Below are positions 34,962 through 43,728 of a stretch of DNA of 64,000 nt, piece by piece. The position numbers were made by a program, and so were the translations under genes. Location of the stretch: assembly GCF_000023845.1 (NCBI RefSeq), contig NC_013170.1:62001-126000 (forward strand). The letters run 5' to 3'. Within the stretch, counting starts at the first letter, position 1, and every line of letters begins with the position of its first letter. This stretch comes from Cryptobacterium curtum DSM 15641 (GTDB lineage: Bacteria; Actinomycetota; Coriobacteriia; Coriobacteriales; Eggerthellaceae). The notes beneath the pieces are model-generated. The model was not told the DNA's origin. It made no database searches and worked only from the letters and a program-made list of their open reading frames with translations.

Positions 34962-37960
34962 TACAGCCTCCTTTTCTCAAGGCGGTTTGGACAGTCGATA
35001 ACCGGACAGTAGCGGCATGCATTGGGGCCGTGAGGCGTGGGGGAAATTTCGCCGTTTGCGAGGCTAGCCATGTGTTCACCAACAAGCAATTCACAACGAT
35101 CAAGAAGCGCATCAAATGTTTCCACGTCGCACCAGGGAATGCGTCCCGCTCGTGCATCAGCAGGCGCAAAGGGTAATTCTTCAAGCCCAATCTGCCCGGC
35201 ATCCCACGCCCCTTGTATAGATGCGTCCAGCGGGTTGACATACAAAATGGCGGCGATGGGGCAACCAAGGGTATCTCGTACCGCTTTGGCATAGATGAGT
35301 GCTTGCATTTTTGCCGGCAATTCGAAGGCAGAGCTTTCATCAGACGAGTCTGCATGAAGGCGATAGGCACTAGAAAGCGAGCTTTTATAGTCGATAATAA
35401 CGACTTGTCCAGCACGGTCGCGGTCGATGCGGTCAATGCGACCCACCAAGTTACACCCGGCGTATGAGTAGGGCGTATCTTCACCATAGGCCCATTCAAA
35501 TTTCCACGGCTCAAAAGAAGGAAGCAGGCGGCATTCAAATTCTAGGTAATCCAGAAGCTGATCGAGTACCTTGTCACGTTGCCGTTCTTCCCAAGCATTT
35601 ATCGGCACATAGCGGTTGCCAACAAGGTGTCGATCAGTGAATTGCCGTTCGGCCACCTGGCTAAAGACAGCTTGCATAACTTCGCGTGCTTGGCCCAACG
35701 TAGAAGGGGTTACCTTCGGTTGAACTTCTGCCTGAAAGCGAAGGTAAAAGCTTTCAAGCACCGCATGTATAAACGTGCCGCGTTCAGCGGGTCCAAACCC
35801 TTCATCAAGCGATTCAAGCTTCAGACGGCGCTTCGCAAACCACTGATACGGACATTCCAAATAACTTTCAATCTGAGAGGCTGAAAGGTCCATCCCGGGG
35901 AAGGTGTGTCCGTGATAGCGCCGGTTAAGCACGATAAAGCTACGCGCTTGGGGTGTAATAGAACCCATAATTGGCCTGTCAGTTTCAGAGGCAACACGCT
36001 GCGCATGGCCGAGGGTATTTTCAACAAGGTGCTCTTCGCCGGAAAGGTGTGTGAATGGCGCGAGTGATATGGGCACGCGAGTGGTAGTATCGTCGCTATC
36101 GCGGCTGGTGGGGTCCCCCCGATAGCAGTCGAGCACTTCTTCGAAGAGGGCTGCTGGCTGTTCTTCATCGGCGAGACCGTTGTGCATTGTGCGCTGCATA
36201 ACAACACGGTTGCGTGCCGCTAAGAGCGCCGCAGAGAATTTTTGCCGGCTCGCAGCCATTTTATTGTCAGTCGTAACTAGTCCCCATTTAGCCAGCAATG
36301 TGTCGGCCGCATCAACGTTCTCGACGATAGGATAAGACTGTGCCGTCATGTCGGCTGCGATAATGGTGTGTGCCGAAGCGGGCTCAAGCGCGGCCGCTTC
36401 GTCAAGGGTGCAGAAGAGCACCCGATGAGTGCCTTTAATCTGACTGGTGTCTTTTATCTGACTGTCGATCTGGTCGTTAATCTGGCTGCCGCTATCGGTA
36501 TCAAAAGCAAGGGGAATTTGAGCTGTCTCCACATGGCGAATCATCTGTGCGGGGCTTTTCCCGATTGCCAAGGCGGCTTCGACAACACGGGAAACGTATT
36601 GCAAAGCGGCAAACTGTTCAGCTGCATAACCTGGCTGCGACGAAAAGTGGCGCACAATATATGATTCAAGTACGGAAAGTGCTTGCGGAAGATCGTCCTG
36701 CTCGATAAGACCAATAAGTCCCTGGAGGTCTTCTTCAGCATGACCAGCCAGGTCGCAGAGTAATTCCTCTTGTTCAATCAGACGATTTCCCCTGTGGAGC
36801 TTGTCGCTGTAGAACGCTGTTGCATACCAGATACCAGCAAATGGGTTGTAGGAATAGTCAGCTGCCAGGGCGGTTTCGGCAGCAGCGTCATCAACAAGCG
36901 TACAAGCGTCAATGAGTGCCCGTCCAACATCAATGTCGCACAAGAGTTTACTTCCTTGACATGCGCATGAAATACCTTGTTGGGCTAGAAGGGGGGCGCT
37001 GAAAGTAAACTGGCGCAGTGGGTCGGGCAATACGACGACGATCGATGGATCTTGCTCGGAATCAGCGCCTTTTACTGCATCGAGAATAGCTTCATGCACA
37101 CTAAGCAACTGGGCTTCAGGGCCGCAGGCAAGGGCGACGCGTACGGCACCGCTCGCATTCACAGGTTTACTGGAGGCTGATCGCTGGAATAACAGGTGGG
37201 AAAGCTCACACAATTCGGGTGCACGGGAAGTTTCCACCGATTCGACATGGTGTGTTCCGTAGCATGCATTGCTATTAGCTTTTCTGCTGGGAGAAGATTT
37301 CTTTTCATCAACCACCCACTTGCTGTTATCAGTGAGTGTTCCATTACTGCCAGAAACAAGAAGCGTGGCGTTAAGCGCTCCAAGAAACTCACGTTCAAAG
37401 GGTGTCAAACTATCCGCCAAGAAAAACACCCCGAGCACCTGCCAGTGGGTTGCATCGATTCGATCGGGAAGAAGGGAAAGCATTTCGGCGTATTCGATGC
37501 GTTGATGAGCGCGCAGCCACAAGCGATAGCTTTCAAGAACCTGAGCAAGCGCTTCTTCCATGGGGGAGAGGGGTAATGACCTCTGTTCATCTGAGATACG
37601 TACAACGGGTAAGCCCTCGCGAGCAATACGGCAGGCGGCTTCGACGATGCCATCGGTGGTGTCCAGTTCGCTTTGTTCCAATAAAGATATTAGGCAGATG
37701 CGCCGCTCTTCTGCCGAGATAGGCGTGCTACCGTCACCAAACAGTATCCAGAGGGATTCTACCCATCGTCCCAAAGAGTCGACCGTCACATTGAAGCCTA
37801 ACTCATGGCGCGCCAAAAGACGCCGCAGCGGGATAACACGGTTCGCAGTTGGTACGAGTAGAACCGGTTGTGTATCGATGCCAGATCCGCTTCCTATCTG
37901 CTGTTCAAGCACAAAAGGAAGGGATGCATCCATACAATATATATGAGGGGTTAATGCCAT
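34961..37960 (-). CDS. addB: AddB-like nuclease subunit
   Basis: The protein (999 residues from the ATG at 37960) has an AddB-type N-terminal region without a proper Walker A (VLLVPTANRV), many helicase-like segments and a C-terminal PD-(D/E)XK nuclease (VVIIDYKSS). It also has the cysteines for an Fe-S staple: one in ECPYQW and three in CRYCPVIDC near the end. Together with AddA it forms the break-processing complex. The start is uncertain: a GTG at 38053 extends the frame, but a TATAAT box ends 7 nt before the ATG at 37960, suggesting a leaderless message. No Shine-Dalgarno site is visible at either. Confidence 0.88.
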   Translation of the reverse strand: MALTPHIYCMDASLPFVLEQQIGSGSGIDTQPVLLVPTANRVIPLRRLLARHELGFNVTVDSLGRWVESLWILFGDGSTPISAEERRICLISLLEQSELDTTDGIVEAACRIAREGLPVVRISDEQRSLPLSPMEEALAQVLESYRLWLRAHQRIEYAEMLSLLPDRIDATHWQVLGVFFLADSLTPFEREFLGALNATLLVSGSNGTLTDNSKWVVDEKKSSPSRKANSNACYGTHHVESVETSRAPELCELSHLLFQRSASSKPVNASGAVRVALACGPEAQLLSVHEAILDAVKGADSEQDPSIVVVLPDPLRQFTFSAPLLAQQGISCACQGSKLLCDIDVGRALIDACTLVDDAAAETALAADYSYNPFAGIWYATAFYSDKLHRGNRLIEQEELLCDLAGHAEEDLQGLIGLIEQDDLPQALSVLESYIVRHFSSQPGYAAEQFAALQYVSRVVEAALAIGKSPAQMIRHVETAQIPLAFDTDSGSQINDQIDSQIKDTSQIKGTHRVLFCTLDEAAALEPASAHTIIAADMTAQSYPIVENVDAADTLLAKWGLVTTDNKMAASRQKFSAALLAARNRVVMQRTMHNGLADEEQPAALFEEVLDCYRGDPTSRDSDDTTTRVPISLAPFTHLSGEEHLVENTLGHAQRVASETDRPIMGSITPQARSFIVLNRRYHGHTFPGMDLSASQIESYLECPYQWFAKRRLKLESLDEGFGPAERGTFIHAVLESFYLRFQAEVQPKVTPSTLGQAREVMQAVFSQVAERQFTDRHLVGNRYVPINAWEERQRDKVLDQLLDYLEFECRLLPSFEPWKFEWAYGEDTPYSYAGCNLVGRIDRIDRDRAGQVVIIDYKSSLSSAYRLHADSSDESSAFELPAKMQALIYAKAVRDTLGCPIAAILYVNPLDASIQGAWDAGQIGLEELPFAPADARAGRIPWCDVETFDALLDRCELLVGEHMASLANGEISPTPHGPNACRYCPVIDCPNRLEKRRL

Positions 37961-37967
37961 GGGTGAC

Positions 37968-37973
37968 ATTATA
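37968..37973 (-). promoter_or_regulatory. Candidate -10 box for addB
   Basis: On the minus strand TATAAT is followed by 7 nt and then the ATG at 37960, so transcription would begin at or next to the start codon. No convincing -35 was found. Confidence 0.45.
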
Positions 37974-38468
37974 GAGCTTGTACTCACCTTATTATGGGGA
38001 GGAGGCAAGGTATTCTGGGCTGCCGCTTTTTTGCCGGCGAGCGAAAATAGCACGGTTCGTGCGAGGGGAAAAATGAAGAAATACTCCTTTGTGGGTGCTG
38101 TGTGCAGCAGCGTTGCATGGCATCATTTTCAGTACCGAGTTGGTTGGTCCCTCCTCATCTGCCAACTGCTTGGGGGATTGATATCCCAAAGGGGTCAAAG
38201 CCTTCCCTCTCCCTTTTGAATGGCTTTGGTTCCGTTTCCTCTTCGCCGTCGGACATCCCCTCCTCTTGTCCGGCGGCATTCTTTTACTTAGAGCTTTTAG
38301 GCTTTTATAACTTCAAGCTCTATACCCTATCCGTTCACTCGAGAAGATAGGGATATAGTCAGAAAAGTGTGTCTGTGGCTACTTACCACCATAGGGCTAC
38401 GGATCGCTTGAGTGTGTTGCCCCAAGCTTGTGCAGATTCACTTTTAGGATGCCTGCCTCTGAGTGCGC
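37974..38468. other. Gene-free stretch rich in hairpins
   Basis: About 500 bp between addB and yigZ have no supported gene. The stretch holds the CU-loop hairpin series at 38139-38290, then TAGAGCTT / AAGCTCTA (about 38289-38322) and CCCTATC / GATAGGG (about 38325-38352). Confidence 0.55.
38139..38290 (+). ncRNA. Candidate sRNA with CU-rich hairpin loops
   Basis: On the plus strand three stems carry pyrimidine loops. GTTGG (38143-38147) pairs with CCAAC (38162-38166) around TCCCTCCTCATCTG. CAAAGCC (38196-38202) pairs with GGCTTTG (38222-38228) around a loop with CCCTCTCCC. GCCGTCGGACA (38245-38255) pairs with TGTCCGGCGGC (38267-38277, one G-U) around TCCCCTCCTCT. The last stem is followed by ATTCTTTTA, terminator-like. 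A TTGGG/CCCAA stem lies between. Loops with CCUCC are complementary to Shine-Dalgarno sequences, as in C-rich loop sRNAs of Gram-positive bacteria. No clear promoter was found; read on the minus strand the loops are GGA-rich, as in CsrA-titrating RNAs. Confidence 0.45.
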
Positions 38469-39128
38469 TTAGTTGTTGGGGTTATCGTCATCCATCAGTG
38501 CGTTAAATGGCTGACTGACGGTAAGGCCACAGTTTCCTTTGAGTAGTGCGGTCAACTTTTCGATAAGCAGTTCTTTATTGGTGCATTCTGTTCGTATTGT
38601 TACTGACACCGTATCGGTAAAGGACGTACGGACAATTTCGCCCGCTGTATCAACGGCTATACGTTGTATCTGTTCGTAAAGGGGATAAGCACAAACAGTT
38701 TCTACTTCAACACACTGCACAACACGAGCGATGCGCGCGGCGTGTAATGCTGATTGAACGGCTTGCGTGTAAGCACGCACGAGGCCACCAGTTCCCAGCA
38801 GGGTGCCACCGAAATAACGAGTTACGACACAGGCGATGTTGGTAAGGTGGGCATGTTGAAGTGCTTCAAGCACCGGAAGTCCTGCCGTCTGGGAGGGTTC
38901 ACCATCATCAGAGTAGCGAATACGCTCTGCTCCGCCGTTGCTACTATCGTCATGCAAGATGTAGGCATACACATTATGGCGTGCCGTGCGATGGGTGCTT
39001 CGTATTTCATCGAGAAAGGCGAGCGCTTCGGCTTCTGTGGATACAGGGTGCACATGGGCAATGAAGCGGCTTTTCTTTACTTCGATTTCAGCACAGGAAA
39101 CTTCACGTATGGTGCGGTATAGGTCCAT
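38469..39128 (-). CDS. yigZ: YigZ/IMPACT-family protein
   Basis: The 219-residue protein belongs to the UPF0029/IMPACT family. It has an N-terminal domain with EVKKSRFIAHVHPVS, HNVYAYIL, the highly conserved RYSDDGEPSQTAGLPVLEAL, and TRYFGGTLLGTGGLVRAY. A C-terminal DUF1949-like domain follows (residues about 140-210). The molecular role is not settled; relatives affect translation or proline peptide handling. It is monocistronic and divergent from the pilin operon across a 326-bp gap. Confidence 0.93.
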   Translation of the reverse strand: MDLYRTIREVSCAEIEVKKSRFIAHVHPVSTEAEALAFLDEIRSTHRTARHNVYAYILHDDSSNGGAERIRYSDDGEPSQTAGLPVLEALQHAHLTNIACVVTRYFGGTLLGTGGLVRAYTQAVQSALHAARIARVVQCVEVETVCAYPLYEQIQRIAVDTAGEIVRTSFTDTVSVTIRTECTNKELLIEKLTALLKGNCGLTVSQPFNALMDDDNPNN

Positions 39129-39454
39129 TTCTGCACCGTTCCTTTTTCTCTAACTGAAGGGGAGAATAGGATATAAAGTGCGCCTTTCATTAATTTTCCA
39201 TTACTGCGTTTTGCCACAGCAGTTTCCTTTTATTACACGATGTAAGCAGATAAGAAGGTTGCAAAATCAACCAAAAAGACGGGTATATTTCGGAAGGTCG
39301 AGGGGGGGGGTAGCAATCCATTCCCTTTAAAGCAATACATGGTATAGTTAGCCTCATTTCGCTGTGCTCCTTTCGGGAGTGCGGTAATAACATATGTATA
39401 CAATGATGGGACTGATCCCCCGTTCGTTGCAGGCGCTACAAGAAAGGAAAAAGA
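39129..39454. promoter_or_regulatory. Divergent region yigZ / pilin operon with nine-G tract
   Basis: This 326-bp region holds no gene. A run of nine G (39302-39310) lies about 33 bp upstream of a -10-like TATAGT (39343-39348), that is just upstream of the expected -35 position. A small hairpin (CTCC / GGAG) is in the leader, and AGAAAGGAAA precedes the pilin ATG. Homopolymeric G tracts at such places are typical slippage sites. Confidence 0.55.
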
Positions 39455-40897
39455 ATGAGAGCAACTTCCCTGACCATCTCGCAGAGGCTTGTCGCAGTAT
39501 GTGCGGCTATGGCTCTTGCGGTGTCACTTACGCCTGGTTTGGCTTTCGCAAGTCCAACTAGTACCACCGATGTGGCTGACAGTACAGTGACAATCACCGA
39601 TCTGCTTGCTGGTGATACGGTTGAGGCCTATCGCATTGCTGATGCCGATATTGATGCAGCCAATAACCTTACCTATACAATGGCCTCTGACCTGCCTTCA
39701 GACTATGACACGATCGATGAGATTGCTGCTGTTGCTTCTGATGGCACTAGTTTCGTACAGGGTAGTGCTATGCAAAACGCTGCAAGCAAAATTGCAAAGG
39801 CTTTTGCTGATGCAAGCACGGCACCAGCAGCAACTGCTACTGCAACGGGCACTTCAGCTAACCTTACCCTTGGCAGTGGCTACTATCTTGTTCGCGTAAC
39901 AAGCACCAGTGGTGAAACACGCGTGTATCAGAACATGGTTATTGACGTTAGCCCCAAGGCCAACACCAACGGAACGTATAATCCTCATGATGCCGTAAAT
40001 GTTGCTGTCAAAAAGACAGACGTGACGGTTAAAAAGACCGTTGGTAGCGAATATAAAGAGTCTACCGATAAGTACAGCGTTGGCGATACGGTTCCATTCA
40101 AGATTGAAACCGCCATCCCTAACTATCCAGCTGATTCTAAGGATGCCACCTTCAAGATTGGTGACACTCCTACCGCCGGTCTTGAGATTGATACAACCTC
40201 TATCATGATCAATGGTGCTACGGCTGTTTCTGGTGCCGACTACACCCTTACGGCAAGTGCTACGGGCTACACCATCGAGTTTTCCAAGGCCTATGTTCTA
40301 GCTCATCCCGGTGAGAGCATTACGGTTACCTACAATGCCAAACTCACTTCTGACGCTTTCTCGCATAGCGCCGACGATGTAACAGGCAATACCGCTACTG
40401 TGACGTTTAATCCGAACCCTTATAACTCCACAACAGTTACTCCATCTGACAAGACCAAGGTCAAGACCTATGGCTATGTCTTCAAGAAGGTGGATGCGTC
40501 AGGTAACTCACTGGCTGGCGCAGTCTTCACGATTACGCTTGCCAATGGCACACAGGTTACGTCTACCTCTGACGCAAATGGCTATGTCTACTTCGAGGAT
40601 CTGGCTGCGGGCACCTATACCGCTACCGAGACCAATGTTCCTGCAGGTCATTTGAAGGCAGCTGATCAGACCTTTACTTTGAGCGAGGCTGTTTGCACTG
40701 CTGACAATCCTGCTACTACTCAGGTCGAAAACAACTATCTCGTTGCAACCAGCGATGTTGTTGACCCCGATCAGCCGCAACTGCCTATTACGGGTGGCGC
40801 AGGTACCTTGGCGCTGACGGCAGCAGGTGTCGTACTTCTTGCCTTTGGTGGTGTCGTGTTTGTCCGCTCTCGGAAGAATCAGCGCGATAACGCATAG
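39455..40897 (+). CDS. LPXTG-anchored major pilin, copy 1
   Basis: The 480-residue surface protein has a Sec signal peptide (cleavage near LAFA-SPT, residue 32), a first pilin domain (to about residue 180), a second isopeptide-type domain (about 185-330), a C-terminal CnaB domain (GYVFKKVD...YFEDLAAGTYTATET, residues 338-430) and a sorting signal LPITG followed by a hydrophobic segment and RSRKNQ. This is the layout of backbone pilins linked by class C sortase. Residues 30-347 are almost identical, at DNA level too, to the pilin at 43729-45177. A hairpin follows the gene, and then a broken sortase. Confidence 0.93.
   Translation: MRATSLTISQRLVAVCAAMALAVSLTPGLAFASPTSTTDVADSTVTITDLLAGDTVEAYRIADADIDAANNLTYTMASDLPSDYDTIDEIAAVASDGTSFVQGSAMQNAASKIAKAFADASTAPAATATATGTSANLTLGSGYYLVRVTSTSGETRVYQNMVIDVSPKANTNGTYNPHDAVNVAVKKTDVTVKKTVGSEYKESTDKYSVGDTVPFKIETAIPNYPADSKDATFKIGDTPTAGLEIDTTSIMINGATAVSGADYTLTASATGYTIEFSKAYVLAHPGESITVTYNAKLTSDAFSHSADDVTGNTATVTFNPNPYNSTTVTPSDKTKVKTYGYVFKKVDASGNSLAGAVFTITLANGTQVTSTSDANGYVYFEDLAAGTYTATETNVPAGHLKAADQTFTLSEAVCTADNPATTQVENNYLVATSDVVDPDQPQLPITGGAGTLALTAAGVVLLAFGGVVFVRSRKNQRDNA
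39542..40495 (+). repeat. 954-bp near-identical repeat, copy A
   Basis: This block matches 43816-44769 with two visible differences: C39565 versus T43839 (silent) and C40440 versus T44714 (Thr329 to Ile). It begins at the end of the signal peptide and ends at the start of the CnaB domain. Flanks are clearly diverged. Confidence 0.95.
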
Positions 40898-40943
40898 CTG
40901 AGGATAGAAGCGTAGTCGTTAACGAGCGGTCTATATAGAACAA

Positions 40944-40981
40944 GCGAACGGGAGGGCAGCATGTGCGTTCTCCCGTTTCGC
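40944..40981 (+). terminator. Hairpin after pilin copy 1
   Basis: GCGAACGGGAG (40944-40954) pairs with CTCCCGTTTCGC (40970-40981, one bulged T). There is no U-run, so it may be a processing or partial termination element that raises pilin message over the downstream genes. Confidence 0.5.
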
Positions 40982-41010
40982 GCCCTCGTTGACGACGCGC
41001 TCCTTATTTA

Positions 41011-41340
41011 AGTGCTTAGTGATGAGGACCAGGCGTATCGAGTTAATTCGACGAAGTCGTATTCCTCAAGGGGTTGAGAGTTTCACGGTAGAGTTCAGAT
41101 GCGCTCTTGTCACGCTTATTACGTGCACTTCATACGGGGTGAATACCCTTCAACTGCTGGTATATGCAGAACGTTGTGATATTCCTCCCGAATGGGCGAG
41201 CATGGATGTGACCTCAGCACGCTCGATAAGTGAAGCCTTTCGTGCGTTCCAGTTGGGTAATATGCCTTGCTGGATTTAGCTTTGCCCTGGCGCTTGTTGC
41301 AACTACTTTTAATGTAACAAGTAGGAGAAAAGATAAAAGA
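41011..41340 (+). pseudogene. Class C sortase remnant
   Basis: The segment matches the C-terminal third of the intact sortase at 45190-46140 in broken frames. From 41014 LSDEDQAYRVNSTK aligns with LGEDHAYEITSTE of the intact enzyme, then a TGA (41075-41077) and a frame change. TLITCTSYGVNTLQLLVYAER then aligns with the active-site region TLVTCTPYGVNTHRLLVHAER. A further shift opens a membrane-helix remnant (FSFALALVATTF, then basic residues). The catalytic Cys is kept, but the catalytic Arg is replaced by Gln, and the N-terminal two thirds with the catalytic His are missing. It is a dead sortase between pilin copy 1 and the tip gene. Confidence 0.85.
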
Positions 41341-41390
41341 AGCTATCGCGTAGCGACTGCATTGCGTAGTAAAGAGGACGATGATACAAG

Positions 41391-43685
41391 ATGATTAAGA
41401 GTTTTTCATCGAGGTGTTCTATAGCCCATCGGGGCGCAGTGTTTCTTTGTGTATTGGGCTTTGTTATTGCTGTAGCCCTCTGTAGTCTTGCTCCTAATAA
41501 AGCTTTTGCTGATCCTATTAGCACGAGTGGGGACCTTCTTAATTCCGTTAGCGGGAACGTTTATCTTACTAATCCCCCCTCAGCAAATAGCGGTCAATTC
41601 TGGAGTAATGGCGCTTGGCATAATTTCAGTGAGATTACACCTGCTGATAAACGTCAAAATGGTCCCGCACGAGATCTTGGCGGCGGTTGGTACATCCAAT
41701 GGATGGGCAAAACCAACGGTGGCGAATATATGATCTGGCGATATCACAATGCCTGGACATATAACGGGGCAACGTGGGGTGGCTTCAAGGTCCGCTTTAA
41801 TAACATCGGTTATACCTCTAAAGGTGAAGCGATCGATTCAATACTTGACTTTACGTCGGTAATGGCTTGGAAATTTGACGGAACCCCAAGCCCTACCTGG
41901 TTTTCACCTTTTGAAATAACAACAAAATATGGCCCCATCGTGGGAGCAGTAACCACTCAGGACGATGCAGCCGATACAACCCCAGTGGGTGTGCAGTCTA
42001 TTTACGGTACTTCTATTGTGAAACATGGAACTGATACGCTTATTGATTCAGACAATGAAGTCGATATCGTATATTGGGATATTGACCGCCCAGTAGTTAT
42101 GCCTGATAAGTCGCTTAATTACAGCTCAAATTGGCGTGAGAGTGTTCACTTCGTTAGTGGATATAAGGGTGCTACTGTTGGTACACACACAACGCTACAA
42201 GTAAGTGATAACGGCACATGGTTCCGTTCAACGCAGAATGACGATTCGCAGGTGCCTGATAACCTTTCAACTGTGGTAGCAAAAGCTACTCCACAGTTCA
42301 CTACTGAATGGCGCGGACATACCTGCTCTACCGGAATTGGATACGACACGCGGGTAACTGTTTATCCTGAATGGTCTGCTCCGGTTAAATCTCCCGAGCG
42401 TCAGATTCATAAGCGGGGAGAGACGGCTTCCTTTGATGTAACTGAGACATTCCCGTATGTGGCAGATTCTAATAAGGCTTCTTCTATCGTGATGGAAGAC
42501 ACCCTAGATAATGCGCTCGACGCGTCTCGGGCTACGGTTCAGGTTCTCAAAAACGGTGTTGACGTAACTGATAACTGGACCATTTCCATCTCGGGTCAGA
42601 CGATTAAGGCGACCGCTAAGAACACAGGACATGGCTATGCAGAAGACAAACACGTTTTCCGCATTACAGCGCCAGTATCTGAGAGTGCCAATTTGGACTC
42701 GTATGAAACAGAGAATATTGATGGGAATAAGTATTGGAAGGTTCCCAATACGGCTTCTGTTGCTGTTAATAACAATGCCAAGGTCACCAATACCGTGCAT
42801 GTGTTTGTACCGTATGAGGCGAAGGGGTCAGTGCAGCTAAAGGCAACCAAGAGCCTTCTCGGTGGTGCTCTTCAGGCGAATCAATTTACTTTCACCTTGA
42901 AAGACAGCAATGGAGCCCTTATCGATACGAAGAAGAACGATACCAGTGGTGCAGTGACCTTCGGTGAGATCCCTTACACTCAAGAAGATATTGGTAAGAC
43001 CTATACCTACACGATTGAAGAGACTCCCGGTGCTGATGCGGGTATGATCTACGACAGTCATAGCGAAACAGTAACCGTGAAGATTGAGGATGCTGGATCA
43101 GGAAAGCTTGCTATAACTACTACCTATGACGATGACGGGGCAGCCTTTACCAATACGAAAACTATTCCGGTAACAGTTCTTAAGACGTCAACCGATGGAA
43201 GCGTGCTTTCTGGGGCAGAATTTACTCTCTATAAAGACGATGGCAACAATACCTTTGATGCCAATGACACTCCGGCAACTGTCTATTCAGATGCTGGCCT
43301 GACAACTGCTATTCCTGTCGCGGTGGTTACTACTGATGCTGCTGGGGAAGGCCATTACTACGGATTGATGCCAGGCACTAATTACTGGATTAAAGAAACC
43401 AAAGCACCTTCAGGATATAACCTTGATACCAAAGCACACCTGATAGCTGTTGCAGCTGATGGCACGGTGAGCACTAAAGACAGCGCTGGCGTGTCTGCTA
43501 ACTTGCCTCTCAAAAATGGGGTGGCGTCTATCACTATTGCTGACGAGCCCATTCCTAATCTGCCATTAACAGCTGGGTCGGGCATGGTTGCCGCACTGCT
43601 CTTCTTCGGAGGTCTGCTCGCTATAGGAGGAAGTGCGCTGATACTTCGTCATCAGTTTTTAGATTCCAAACCAAACGAGAAATAA
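41391..43685 (+). CDS. Large pilus tip/adhesin-like surface protein
   Basis: The 764-residue protein has a signal peptide (cleavage near KAFA-DPI, residue about 40), an N-terminal adhesion-like region of about 300 residues rich in Trp/Tyr/Gly with no recognised family, an isopeptide-forming domain (SPERQIHKRGETASFDVTE, residues about 330-470) and a pilin isopeptide-linkage domain (residues about 480-590, YTIEETPGAD). A CnaB domain follows (about 595-700, GAEFTLYKDD, YWIKETKAP), then a C-terminal anchor. The sorting motif is LPLTAG rather than LPXTG, then a hydrophobic segment and a short polar tail. Position between two pilins suggests the tip or minor subunit; the LPXTA motif may decide whether it is polymerised or wall-linked. 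Confidence 0.88.
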   Translation: MIKSFSSRCSIAHRGAVFLCVLGFVIAVALCSLAPNKAFADPISTSGDLLNSVSGNVYLTNPPSANSGQFWSNGAWHNFSEITPADKRQNGPARDLGGGWYIQWMGKTNGGEYMIWRYHNAWTYNGATWGGFKVRFNNIGYTSKGEAIDSILDFTSVMAWKFDGTPSPTWFSPFEITTKYGPIVGAVTTQDDAADTTPVGVQSIYGTSIVKHGTDTLIDSDNEVDIVYWDIDRPVVMPDKSLNYSSNWRESVHFVSGYKGATVGTHTTLQVSDNGTWFRSTQNDDSQVPDNLSTVVAKATPQFTTEWRGHTCSTGIGYDTRVTVYPEWSAPVKSPERQIHKRGETASFDVTETFPYVADSNKASSIVMEDTLDNALDASRATVQVLKNGVDVTDNWTISISGQTIKATAKNTGHGYAEDKHVFRITAPVSESANLDSYETENIDGNKYWKVPNTASVAVNNNAKVTNTVHVFVPYEAKGSVQLKATKSLLGGALQANQFTFTLKDSNGALIDTKKNDTSGAVTFGEIPYTQEDIGKTYTYTIEETPGADAGMIYDSHSETVTVKIEDAGSGKLAITTTYDDDGAAFTNTKTIPVTVLKTSTDGSVLSGAEFTLYKDDGNNTFDANDTPATVYSDAGLTTAIPVAVVTTDAAGEGHYYGLMPGTNYWIKETKAPSGYNLDTKAHLIAVAADGTVSTKDSAGVSANLPLKNGVASITIADEPIPNLPLTAGSGMVAALLFFGGLLAIGGSALILRHQFLDSKPNEK

Positions 43686-43728
43686 TTGTAGGGTACCTAC
43701 CTTTCCGAGAGCGAAAAGGAGAATGTTG

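Noticed and set aside
40989-41279. Intact-looking 96-codon gene between pilin 1 and the tip gene
   Set aside because: Its middle is sortase sequence in a broken context; other parts of the sortase match lie in different frames, so it is a pseudogene fragment.
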